Shown: positions 33,983-41,456, counted from the stretch's first letter. The stretch is DNA of 41,456 bases from an uncultured Prevotellaceae bacterium (GCA_946402905.1 CAMIYC010000029.1:1-41456), one strand, 5' to 3'. The notes: generated by a model not told the origin, from the letters alone. A program made the numbers and translations.

Positions 33983-35404
33983 ATGCGCTATTTCATATTT
34001 TTTCTATGCTTCATATCGCTTGACATCTCTGCTTCTCTGCCTACGAAAGAAGAACTGCTGCATGCCGGCATCCCTCTGGTGGAGATCACCACCATCAACT
34101 CAGAAGAGCCTACTTGCGACTATGTGAGTGCTCCTGAAGGAGCAGTAGGTGAGAGCATAGCCAATGCCACAAAAGTAGGCGGCAGAATGAAGATATGGAT
34201 GGGTGAAGACCTTTTATATGACAGCGGAGACTATTTGCAGGAAAAGAGTGGCATGACTGTTAAGATACACGGCAACACCAGTGCCTACGCCGACAAGAAG
34301 TCATTCAAGGTGAAACTTCAGAAAAAGAGCGACCTGTTATTCCGCAACTCCGTAGATTTCAAGGATAAAGACTGGCTGCTTATCCGCACAGAGATTGGTT
34401 TCGAGGGCGACCATCTCCTCTACGCGATGATCGGCAAGAAAGTGAGCGAGCTGACAGGAATGCCGTACACCCCTCAAAACTGCTTTGTCAACGTCATGTT
34501 CAACGGAGACTACCGTGGTCTGTACATGCTCAGCGAAACAGTGAGCAGGAATGAAAGCTGCCGCATCAACGTAGATAAAGACGAGGGCTATATCATAGAG
34601 AAAGACCCTTACTGGTGGAATACTTCTATCAGTTTGCTAACCTCCATTTACCAACTACATTACACCATCAAATATCCTGACTCCGACAAGATATCGGAGT
34701 CTATGCTGGATGAAATCCAATACTATCTGGAGCAAATAGAACTTGGACTTCTGAACGGCACATACGCCCAATATATCGACGTAGAGAGTTTAGCCAGATG
34801 GACGCTGACCCATGACATTCTCGGCACAGCCGACGCTGGAGGGAGCAATATTTTTCTTACAAGACACGACACCAATGCGAGTACAAAGATGGTGATGGGT
34901 CCATTATGGGACTTCGACAGCATCATGCAAACCGACGACCAATGGTCGCGCGTTCATGGCACTACCGACGGAGAGTTCTACATTTATGAGCTTTTTTACA
35001 AATATACAGAATACAACACCCCATTGACTGAAGCCTATCACCGCCTCTGGAATCAATACAAAGACACGCTGTTTGACAACATTGTCCTTTATTTAAATGA
35101 CTTTCGTGACAGCGTAGAAGGCAAAGCCGTGGAATTGTCTCAGACATGGGATGACAGCCGTTGGGTGTCCTTTCATCAGCCGTTCAGCGAGATTGTCGAC
35201 AAGGCCATCAACTGGTTCACCCATCGTCGGCAATGGATGGAAATGACCGTATGTTCCACCCCTGTTATCACTGCGCCCGCTTTCGACAAGTCGGCAGCTC
35301 TCAACAAGTATGACCTGGCAGGCAGGCACATCAACTCATCCTATCGTGGTGTGACAGTCAGCAAAAAAGGCAAGAAGACACAAGCTTCCCCCTACATGCC
35401 ATAG
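33983..35404 (+). CDS. Secreted CotH-family atypical protein kinase
   Basis: The 473-residue protein has a signal peptide (MRYFIFFLCFISLDISA) and the CotH kinase-like core: VKIHGNTSAYADKKSFKVKL (with the Lys of the ATP site), DKDWLLIRTEIGFEG, FNGDYRGLYMLSETVSRN, GSN289IFLTRHD and GPLWD310FD312, the last being the metal-binding D-F-D pattern of this family. CotH of Bacillus phosphorylates Ser/Thr-rich spore-coat proteins; fungal CotH proteins are surface invasins. The C terminus (KYDLAGRHINSSYRG...KKGKK) again resembles a short sorting-tail motif. It is co-transcribed with the LRR gene, so the LRR protein is the obvious candidate substrate (inference). The last 13 bp overlap the convergent beta-helix gene. 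Confidence 0.88.
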   Translation: MRYFIFFLCFISLDISASLPTKEELLHAGIPLVEITTINSEEPTCDYVSAPEGAVGESIANATKVGGRMKIWMGEDLLYDSGDYLQEKSGMTVKIHGNTSAYADKKSFKVKLQKKSDLLFRNSVDFKDKDWLLIRTEIGFEGDHLLYAMIGKKVSELTGMPYTPQNCFVNVMFNGDYRGLYMLSETVSRNESCRINVDKDEGYIIEKDPYWWNTSISLLTSIYQLHYTIKYPDSDKISESMLDEIQYYLEQIELGLLNGTYAQYIDVESLARWTLTHDILGTADAGGSNIFLTRHDTNASTKMVMGPLWDFDSIMQTDDQWSRVHGTTDGEFYIYELFYKYTEYNTPLTEAYHRLWNQYKDTLFDNIVLYLNDFRDSVEGKAVELSQTWDDSRWVSFHQPFSEIVDKAINWFTHRRQWMEMTVCSTPVITAPAFDKSAALNKYDLAGRHINSSYRGVTVSKKGKKTQASPYMP

Positions 35405-36813
35405 AGAGCCCCCTCTCTGAGCTGGCTGCGCTGATATCTGCGCAGCTCTATCTGATCATGCGGAGACATTTCGTCGACAATGCGATATTTGAGCGTGTTA
35501 CGCCCCAGTTCATACCAAAAGACGCCGCCATAGAGCATAATCTGAGACAAGCGCCCCTTGGCACCTTGTGTGCGGTCTTTTGAGGCATTGGCTATCGTCT
35601 TATCTATGACCAGCGGCATCGCATATCGTGGATTGCCTTTTGAGTCGACGGCATTTAAGTCTACGACACTCTCGTTGACGTAGGCACGGCAGTTGACAAT
35701 GGAAGCGAAGAAATATGGTCTGTCAAAACGTATCAGAGAGCACATGGTATCGGCCTCACATCCCAACAGAGTGAGGTCGGGCTGCTGGCAATCGAAGACG
35801 ACCGAAGAATTCCATAGCGTGGCGTCTAAAAGCCAAGCATGGACATTGGTGTATTTGCCATTCAGCCCGTCGTGTCTCACAGCAATCTGATAGTCTACAA
35901 TCTCTATATCCTCATACACGCAGTCGGTGCGGTTGTTGAGGATGGCAATTACCCTCTTTTTTGCAGCAGGATTTTTCAGCCAATTCTGAAACACACAGTT
36001 GCTCACTATACAATTGCCAGCCACCGTCTCATCTCTTGAAGCCTTGAAACCATATTCCGTAGTATTCTGAATGGTCAGCCCTTCCAGAGCCGACTGGCGC
36101 GAGCGGTAGAATGTCACACCTGTCTTGGCCATGCCATTGCCGTCAATGCACCCACCTCCATAAATCTTCGGCATCAATGCGAGTTCTGCCACTGTGTGCC
36201 GTCCACTGAAATCGCCACAAATCATATATTCTATAGGCTGTCTTAGCGACTGGCTGGCCCTCAATGTCGCGCCATGGGCAATATAAACATTGGGGGATGT
36301 CGTGACTATGGGCCGAGTGATGTCATAAATCCCATGGGTGAAACAGATTTCGACAGGATTCAGCGTCAGGGCCCTGTCCACTGCGTCCGACCAACTGTTG
36401 TCAGTGCCATGAAACCATTCAGGGAAAGCCCTTTCTACCCTCCATGTGCCCTCCATTTTGCCTACTTTGAACATATATGCGGCCGGTGCGTCAATGACCG
36501 TGTTTTTGCCTACGATCCGATTGGCAGTGACCACACCACCCGAGAAGCGTATCACACAGTTGTCGGGCAACAACCATGCACCCGCCACTTCTATGTCAGC
36601 ATCTATCTCTATCACAGAACCTGACGGGATCTGAGACACTTTCACAGGAGTGCGGTCTCCGTATCTCACGATTTGATTTCCCTCAATCGTAATATACTTG
36701 TGACTCTCTGCTTTCGAGAGACTCTTTACAGACGCACTAACATCCATCACCATATTCGTGAAAAAGAAAAACGAGATGAAAGTCAGCATTTTAATGATTC
36801 CAGCACTCCTCAT
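35392..36813 (-). CDS. Secreted right-handed parallel beta-helix protein (first of two paralogs)
   Basis: The 473-residue protein has a signal peptide (about 1-28, ending VSA). An N-terminal region then holds IPSGSVIEIDADIEVAGAWL and FPEWFHGTDN, followed by a right-handed beta-helix of the pectate-lyase/GH28 type: PKIYGGGCIDGNGMAKTGV, LEGLTIQNTTEYGFKAS, NCIVSNCVFQNW, YEDIEIVDYQIAVRHDGLNGKYTNVHAWL. Such proteins are lyases, epimerases or depolymerases of acidic polysaccharides, or adhesins; no catalytic residues can be assigned with confidence. The final segment lacks the T9SS-like tail. A paralog at the right window edge shares the same phrases. It lies 53 nt after the WecA-type gene on the same strand, so both may be one transcript, and it overlaps cotH tail to tail. 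Confidence 0.75.
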   Translation of the reverse strand: MRSAGIIKMLTFISFFFFTNMVMDVSASVKSLSKAESHKYITIEGNQIVRYGDRTPVKVSQIPSGSVIEIDADIEVAGAWLLPDNCVIRFSGGVVTANRIVGKNTVIDAPAAYMFKVGKMEGTWRVERAFPEWFHGTDNSWSDAVDRALTLNPVEICFTHGIYDITRPIVTTSPNVYIAHGATLRASQSLRQPIEYMICGDFSGRHTVAELALMPKIYGGGCIDGNGMAKTGVTFYRSRQSALEGLTIQNTTEYGFKASRDETVAGNCIVSNCVFQNWLKNPAAKKRVIAILNNRTDCVYEDIEIVDYQIAVRHDGLNGKYTNVHAWLLDATLWNSSVVFDCQQPDLTLLGCEADTMCSLIRFDRPYFFASIVNCRAYVNESVVDLNAVDSKGNPRYAMPLVIDKTIANASKDRTQGAKGRLSQIMLYGGVFWYELGRNTLKYRIVDEMSPHDQIELRRYQRSQLREGALYGM

Positions 36814-36866
36814 AAAATAGTATATTTAAATGATCTCTTTATCAGACATTATGTTAAAATCATCTT

Positions 36867-37988
36867 TTACTTGTCAGTCACCACAAAAGCCAGGCCATTG
36901 TTTTGCATGATCGCCTTATTGACCATATAATTGAAGACAAAGAAGATGACGATATCGATCAAGATGGTGCTGGTCATACCCATATTGCAGATGATGGTGA
37001 GCAGGGTGTTGATGAGCGTGAACGAGACAGCGAGTATCAGTATGCAAATCAAAGCCTGGTGCTGATTGAGTCCGGCGCGCATCAACTTATGATGGATATG
37101 GTTTTTGTCGGCCTCGAAAAGGGGCCGCCGGTGGCGCAGGCGCATGATCACCACCCTCACCACATCGAACATGGGCACGGTGAGCATGGTGAGCGAAATC
37201 ATCAATCCGTCTTTGTGATAGGGCATGACGCAGGGGTTGTACATGGCATATTTGACGAAGAGGAATCCGAGAATGAAGCCCAGGGTGAGGCTGCCAGAGT
37301 CGCCCATGAAGATTTTTCTGTTTTTCTCAGGGTCTCCCCATATATTGAAATAGAGATAGGAAAGCACCACTCCCATCAGGCCCGATATAAGTATGGAATA
37401 AGTGAACATACCCTCGTTGATGAAACAATAGAGAAATCCGCTCAGGGCCAGGAAAGAGAGTCCACCAGCCAGTCCGTCGATGCCGTCGATGAGGTTGATG
37501 GCATTGTCGATGAAAACAATCATGAAAACCGTGAGCGGTGCTCCCATCCAGAACGGTATCTCATGTATGCCTAAGAATCCATACAGGTTGTTGATGTAGA
37601 GCCCGGAAACCGGCAGCAGTGATGCCGCGATGATCTGCACGGCAAACTTGGTCTTTGCGTCCAGGCCGATGAGGTCGTCGATAATGCCCACGCCGTAGAT
37701 CAGCAGCAGGCTGATGAAGAAGCAGCAAGTCCATGTGCTCACGGTCACCTGGTTGGTGCCGGTGATCTGATCCATCACGGAGATGGCCAGAAAGAAAGCC
37801 AATAGCATGCTGGGCATGAAGCTGATACCACCCAGTCGAGGTACGGCATTCTTATGCACTTTTCGGGCATTGGGAATGTCGTAGAGATTTTTGCTTTTGC
37901 AAAAATTCATGATTTGCGGTATCATCACGAAGCCGCACAATGCACTGATGACGAAAGCCACAAAGGTTAAGATGATATGATGGGTCAT
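36867..37988 (-). CDS. WecA/TagO-type polyprenyl-phosphate GlcNAc-1-phosphate transferase
   Basis: The 373-residue polytopic protein has the complete motif set of the MraY/WecA family: PNARKVHKNAVPRLGG at about 39-54, the Asp pair in GVGIIDDLIGL, NAINLIDGIDGLAGG, FMGDSGSLTLGFILG, and HIHHKLMRAG in the C-terminal loop. It moves a HexNAc-1-phosphate from UDP to undecaprenyl phosphate on the cytoplasmic face, starting O-antigen, capsule or cell-wall glycan synthesis. It is the second initiating transferase in the window; the first (at 16958) is of the unrelated monotopic class. Its 5' leader carries an array of ACTYGTCA repeats at 37998-38058. The gene may serve another polymer or glycoprotein glycan. 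Confidence 0.93.
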   Translation of the reverse strand: MTHHIILTFVAFVISALCGFVMIPQIMNFCKSKNLYDIPNARKVHKNAVPRLGGISFMPSMLLAFFLAISVMDQITGTNQVTVSTWTCCFFISLLLIYGVGIIDDLIGLDAKTKFAVQIIAASLLPVSGLYINNLYGFLGIHEIPFWMGAPLTVFMIVFIDNAINLIDGIDGLAGGLSFLALSGFLYCFINEGMFTYSILISGLMGVVLSYLYFNIWGDPEKNRKIFMGDSGSLTLGFILGFLFVKYAMYNPCVMPYHKDGLMISLTMLTVPMFDVVRVVIMRLRHRRPLFEADKNHIHHKLMRAGLNQHQALICILILAVSFTLINTLLTIICNMGMTSTILIDIVIFFVFNYMVNKAIMQNNGLAFVVTDK

Positions 37989-37997
37989 TGATTTTTA

Positions 37998-38058
37998 AGT
38001 TGACAAGTTGACGAGTTGACGAGTTGACAAGTTGATACTTCAGTTGACGAGTTGACAT
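37998..38058. repeat. Second array of 8-bp units (ACTYGTCA) upstream of the WecA-type gene
   Basis: Read on the minus strand, the 61 bp contain six 8-bp units ACTCGTCA, ACTTGTCA or a near match, interrupted once by ACTGAAGTATCA. That spacer is close to ACTAAAAGTATCA of the array at 2524-2684. The array stops 9 bp before the start codon of the WecA-type gene, so any ribosome binding site lies within or beside it. Confidence 0.85.
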
Positions 38059-38209
38059 ATTATTCACGTTCACACACCGTCAGCTATTAATATAACTCTA
38101 TCCTACAACAAAATATTGTATTCGCACTAATGTTTTTGAGATACAAGCCCCTTCACCCCATGTTTACCCTAAATTCCGCAGCACTTTAGTTAAACATTTT
38201 TTATAAGTT
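38059..38209. other. Intergenic stretch with no recognised feature
   Basis: Between the repeat array and the hairpin there is A/T-rich sequence without a plausible gene, RNA or full promoter. A promoter for the minus-strand WecA-type gene should lie here, but no CAAAnnTA (minus-strand -7 box) was found. Confidence 0.6.
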
Positions 38210-38239
38210 CCTGAGCAACAAAAAGTTGCTCAGGATTTT
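38210..38239 (+). terminator. Perfect hairpin with short T-run, possibly part of a mobile-element end
   Basis: CCTGAGCAAC (38210-38219) and GTTGCTCAGG (38225-38234) pair perfectly across an AAAAA loop and are followed by ATTTT on the plus strand. No plus-strand gene ends nearby, so it may instead belong to the end of the insertion sequence whose transposase stub starts at 38303. Either role is uncertain; the palindrome itself is certain. Confidence 0.6.
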
Positions 38240-38302
38240 GCCATGTCAGAATTTTCACTTACCTTAGTGCTGCAATTCCAAACAAGTAAAATCATCTATG
38301 AC

Positions 38303-38464
38303 ATGGCAAATATAAGCATAAAATCTCAGGAAATCACCCCTTTCGGTGGAATCTTTCACATGACGGAGAAAATTGACCGTTGCACCAGTCTTGTTGTTGA
38401 CGGTGAGCTGGATCTTCGGTGCGCCACTTTAGGCTACCAATACAGCGAGATAGAACGCTCGCTG
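38303..38464 (+). pseudogene. N-terminal remnant of an IS1380-family transposase
   Basis: From ATG 38303 the frame encodes 54 residues matching the start of Bacteroidetes IS1380-family transposases as I know them: NISIKSQEITPFGGIF at the N terminus, a V.DG.LDLRC segment, and GYQYSEIERSL. Just after SL the similarity stops abruptly and the frame runs on into unrelated sequence and the 3' end of the LRR gene. The catalytic part is gone, so this is a dead fragment of a normally 400-plus-residue protein. The untranslated IS end probably reaches left to about 38231 (GGATTTTGCCATGTCAG). It marks an old insertion or recombination point between the two surface-protein groups. Confidence 0.75.
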
Positions 38465-38527
38465 ATAACCGCTCCTTCCATAGGTTTCTTTGATGTCGCC
38501 CTTGGCGCGCGCGACATGGCATCAAGG

Positions 38528-40306
38528 TCATTTCACATATTTCTTTCCATTGTGTATGTAGACTCCTCTTTTTGAGGGCGTGTTTGTCCGCTGACCGCTC
38601 ATATTGTACCATATTTGCTCTTTCTCGCTGACGTCGGCTGGTATCGTTGACGCTTGCCGAATGCCAGTGGGGTCGATGGGCCAGATGTCGAACACAAGGC
38701 TCCAGGGCGGAGTGGTCCTGTACAGTTCCACGGATTCGGAGGGGACGTACAGTTTGCAGTAGTCGTCGGGGAACGACTTCCAGAACGCCGTCATTTCAGT
38801 CTCCGGTGGAGTCGGGGCCATGCATGTCATAGAACCGAGTTGCTTGCAGTTTGAAAATGCCCGGTTACCGATGTTCTTCACGTTTTCATGGAGGATGACC
38901 GACTCAAGTCTACTACATTCAAAAGCCATCTCACCAATCTCTTCTAAGGCCTCGGGCAGGTCCATTGATTTCATTGGAGCAAAAAAGAAACATTCCATGC
39001 CCATTTTTTTTATGGTGCTGGGCAGTATTATCTGATGACCCAGAAAGGTGTTAAAACAATGATCGGGCAACTCCGTGATGGACTCGGGCAACTTCAGATA
39101 CTCTATTGCAGCATTCCAGAAGCAACCTTCTTTTAGCGTTGTCACCGATTCGGGTATTACAAGCGAGTCCATGGCAGCCTCAGAAAAACAATACAGATCA
39201 AGCGTCCTTACCGACGGGGGGATGACGACCGTTTTGAGACCCGTGCATTCTTCAAAGCACGAGTGGGGTATCTCCGTGATGCCTTCGCCGAACTTGACGG
39301 TGGAGAGACCGGAACACCGTTGGAAAAGCCCCTGCCCCAAGTTGGTAGCGGTAGAGGGTATCTCTATGGAGGCCAACTGCTTACAATCCTTGAAGCAAAA
39401 ATTATGTATCTCAGTGACAGAAGATGGAATGACCACGCTTGTGATGCCCGAGCCTTGAAATAGGCCCCAAGGCATGATTTCCAACGACGACGAAAGGGAC
39501 ACCGATTGCAGGGACCAGCAATTTTCAAAGCAGGAGACTCCTATGGAAGTGAGGGTGTTCGGAAGGTCCATGGACTTCAGGCTAGAACAGTTTTTGAAAC
39601 ACTCGCGGCCTATCTTGGCGAGCGAGGTGGGAAGGGTGACTGACTCGAGCGATTTGCATTCATAAAAACACTCATCCCCTATCTCCGTGACCGAATTGGG
39701 AATCTGGATGGATTTGAGTGCCGAGCACAAGGAAAATGTACGCCTTCCCAAAGTGGCAATTGATGGCGGCAAGGACACCGACCTCAACGATTTGCAGCCG
39801 GCAAAACAATACTCCCCTATGGATGCAATGGAAGATGGGAGCGTGACTGACTTCAGACCGGTACTATTAAAGCAAAACTTAGGCAAAGAAGTGATGCCTT
39901 CCGACAGGAAGACCTCCTCAAACCTAGGACATTCACTGAACCACAACCCGACTCCCTCATTTCCCCATGAGGTGATGGAGGGCGGCAGGGTGACAGACCT
40001 CAACTGAGGTGAGTTCCGAAAGCACTGGTCGCCCATCTGGACGACCGCGTAGGTCTTCCCCTCATGGGTCACCGAGGGAGGGACGACAACATCGTCTTCG
40101 TAATCATTCCATATATATTGACAAGTCCCACTGGTCTGGAGCACAGGCAACAGTCCTTGCCTGAAGGTCACTTCCACGGTGTTGCCGCCTTCAAGGACGT
40201 TGTAGTAGATGCCGTCCTCCGTAAAGTCGGCATACAAATATTGGGCGCTTGCCTTCTCAAATATGGCGAAAGTAATGATGACAAGGAAAAATAATGTCTT
40301 TTTCAT
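38528..40306 (-). CDS. BspA-like surface protein with LRR_5 leucine-rich repeats (second of two)
   Basis: The 592-residue protein is a paralog of the LRR protein at 32159. It has a signal peptide (MKKTLFFLVIITFAIFEKASA) and an N-terminal segment with DFTEDGIYYNVLEGGNTVEVTF (compare DFRVDGICYNFLNEEGTVEVTH in the other). About 15 LRR_5 repeats follow, such as CFAGCKSLRSVSLPPSIATLG, then a late FPDDYCKLYVPSESVELYRT and a C-terminal tail WYNMSGQRTN...KRGVYIHNGKK. The repeats carry many Pro-Pro-Ser or Pro-Ser-Ser loops. It lies 62 nt after a beta-helix gene on the same strand and is probably co-transcribed with it. Its stop is 64 bp from the IS1380 remnant, with no terminator hairpin recognised between them. 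Confidence 0.9.
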   Translation of the reverse strand: MKKTLFFLVIITFAIFEKASAQYLYADFTEDGIYYNVLEGGNTVEVTFRQGLLPVLQTSGTCQYIWNDYEDDVVVPPSVTHEGKTYAVVQMGDQCFRNSPQLRSVTLPPSITSWGNEGVGLWFSECPRFEEVFLSEGITSLPKFCFNSTGLKSVTLPSSIASIGEYCFAGCKSLRSVSLPPSIATLGRRTFSLCSALKSIQIPNSVTEIGDECFYECKSLESVTLPTSLAKIGRECFKNCSSLKSMDLPNTLTSIGVSCFENCWSLQSVSLSSSLEIMPWGLFQGSGITSVVIPSSVTEIHNFCFKDCKQLASIEIPSTATNLGQGLFQRCSGLSTVKFGEGITEIPHSCFEECTGLKTVVIPPSVRTLDLYCFSEAAMDSLVIPESVTTLKEGCFWNAAIEYLKLPESITELPDHCFNTFLGHQIILPSTIKKMGMECFFFAPMKSMDLPEALEEIGEMAFECSRLESVILHENVKNIGNRAFSNCKQLGSMTCMAPTPPETEMTAFWKSFPDDYCKLYVPSESVELYRTTPPWSLVFDIWPIDPTGIRQASTIPADVSEKEQIWYNMSGQRTNTPSKRGVYIHNGKKYVK

Positions 40307-40368
40307 TTTGATTGTGTTTTTTGAATTGTAAATGGTGATAAGCAGGATTTATGACGAGAAGGACTTTG

Positions 40369-41456
40369 TCAGCCAATGCAGGTGTCGTCGTTATGTTGAT
40401 TGCTGAAAATTACAGGAGTTACATTTCCATAATTAAAGTAGGTTCCAATAATGGTGATGTGGGAGGATAAATTTGGATTAGCTATTATGACGGGATAATT
40501 GTTATTATTTAAAGCTACTACATCTGGATTTACAAATCCCCTGCAGTCGAAGATTTTGGCTGTTAGGTTGTTGACCGCACATACCAACATTTTTCTCATG
40601 GTATCGGCAGTGCATGTGACCAGTGTAAGGTCCGTCGCTATGCTATGTATCACCACGGAATTCTCCCAGAAATCATTGGTTTTGCCTTGGTGGGGAACAT
40701 CTTGACTTACAATTTTAGTAATATATCCGTCTGTTATTGTGATTTTACATTGAAATGGAAGCCAAGCGTGGAGGTTGGTGAAAAACGCACCTTGGCCGGT
40801 GTTCAGCACGCCGATTTTATAATCCACGATGTCAATGTTGGTGAATACTGAGTCTGAGCGGTTGTTGACGATAGCATAAGTCTGGTCGACACCATCGTAA
40901 TGATATTCATTGAGGAAAACGCAGTCTCGAACGTAACAATTGCCTACCGTGGCGCCATCATTGCTTGTTTTCAAGCCACAGTATTTGCAATTCTTAAAAA
41001 CAATGTTTTCTATCGTGGTCCGATAACCATTATTAATCTCAAGACCGATTTTCGCTTCACAGTTTCCGTCGATGCAGCCACCGCCATAAATCATTGGCAT
41101 CATCTCCATCCTGAATATCTCACGTCGTTGGTTGGGACACGGGTAATTGGCCTCAATCATGACGATGAAATCATTATTATTCTGCCGTAAGGCGAAAATT
41201 GTTGCTCCTTTGCAAATGCGGATGTTTGAATTCTTCACATAAACTGTATTCGAGATAAAATAATATCCGATACTGAAACATACCTCACTGGCGTTCAGGT
41301 CGAAAGTCTTCAGAATAGCATCCTTGCTGTCAATGTAAGAGGAAGCAAAAAAGCGAAGGTTATAAAGGTATTTTTTTATTTCATCGATAACGTTGTCTGA
41401 TGTGTAAAACTCCGACTCCAAGTAGCCCACGGCGCCGAACCATTCGGGATACGCCA
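40369..41456 (-). CDS. Right-handed parallel beta-helix protein (second paralog, 5' end outside the window)
   Basis: The frame stays open to the window edge: the 26 bases beyond the GTG at 41430 encode AYPEWFGA, matching FPEWFHG of the first beta-helix protein, so the true start lies to the right. At least 361 residues are visible. They share with the paralog MPMIYGGGCIDGNCEAKIG, TVGNCYVRDCVF, NIDIVDYKIGVLNTGQGAFFTNLHAWL and TCTADTMRKML. The fold is a pectate-lyase-like beta-helix of unknown substrate. The gene is visibly more A+T-rich than the uvrA and polysaccharide regions, which suggests a different history. It is followed by the second LRR gene after 62 nt. Confidence 0.78.
   Translation of the reverse strand, partial: AYPEWFGAVGYLESEFYTSDNVIDEIKKYLYNLRFFASSYIDSKDAILKTFDLNASEVCFSIGYYFISNTVYVKNSNIRICKGATIFALRQNNNDFIVMIEANYPCPNQRREIFRMEMMPMIYGGGCIDGNCEAKIGLEINNGYRTTIENIVFKNCKYCGLKTSNDGATVGNCYVRDCVFLNEYHYDGVDQTYAIVNNRSDSVFTNIDIVDYKIGVLNTGQGAFFTNLHAWLPFQCKITITDGYITKIVSQDVPHQGKTNDFWENSVVIHSIATDLTLVTCTADTMRKMLVCAVNNLTAKIFDCRGFVNPDVVALNNNNYPVIIANPNLSSHITIIGTYFNYGNVTPVIFSNQHNDDTCIG

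Noticed and set aside
38243..38575. Intact 110-residue protein
   Set aside because: Only codons from 38303 to 38464 resemble a transposase N terminus; the rest is the IS end on one side and antisense LRR sequence on the other.

Overview
The window reads as chromosomal DNA of a Bacteroidales bacterium, most likely a Prevotella-like member of the Prevotellaceae. The evidence is internal: several genes are preceded by the Bacteroidetes promoter pattern (TTTG about 20 nt before TAnnTTTG); there are type IX secretion (T9SS) features, including a CHU_C-type sorting domain and short 'YDLSGRR...KGLYI.NGKK' tails; and BspA-like leucine-rich surface proteins, a PorT-like barrel and an IS1380-family remnant are present. 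No rRNA, tRNA or CRISPR array is visible.

Left part (1-16.7 kb) is mostly housekeeping and scavenging. It holds the 3' end of a repeat-tailed gene, a minus-strand group (LysM/periplasmic-binding protein, outer-membrane barrel, POT peptide transporter), a prolyl oligopeptidase, a small T9SS type B cargo protein, uvrA, a DNA alkylation repair protein, a secreted double-GH43 glycosidase, a short ComEC, and a secreted sialate O-acetylesterase-like esterase.

Middle part (16.8-32.0 kb) is a tightly packed plus-strand exopolysaccharide/capsule operon of 14 genes. It starts from a good promoter that lies back to back with the esterase promoter. It encodes a monotopic initiating phosphoglycosyl transferase, an SLBB outer-membrane export protein, two tandem Wzz-type chain-length proteins without a kinase, a Wzy-type polymerase, a Wzx-type flippase, four GT2 glycosyltransferases, an NAD-dependent sugar epimerase/dehydratase, and a compact GDP-D-glycero-D-manno-heptose route (HddC-GmhB fusion, HddA kinase, GmhA-like isomerase). 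The simplest reading is a Wzx/Wzy-assembled surface polysaccharide that contains a D,D-heptose or a sugar derived from it.

Right part (32.1-41.5 kb) is a surface-protein district. A BspA-like LRR protein is followed 15 nt later by a secreted CotH-family protein kinase. The kinase gene overlaps a convergent beta-helix gene by 13 bp, and that gene lies downstream of a WecA/TagO-type initiating transferase. Past a gap carrying an 8-bp-unit repeat array, a perfect hairpin and an IS1380 transposase stub come a second LRR protein and a second beta-helix protein (cut by the window edge), both paralogous to the first pair. The LRR-CotH-beta-helix grouping next to the polysaccharide locus is the best candidate here for an undescribed surface system: proteins displayed with T9SS-like tails, one possible kinase, and beta-helix proteins that may act on the polysaccharide.
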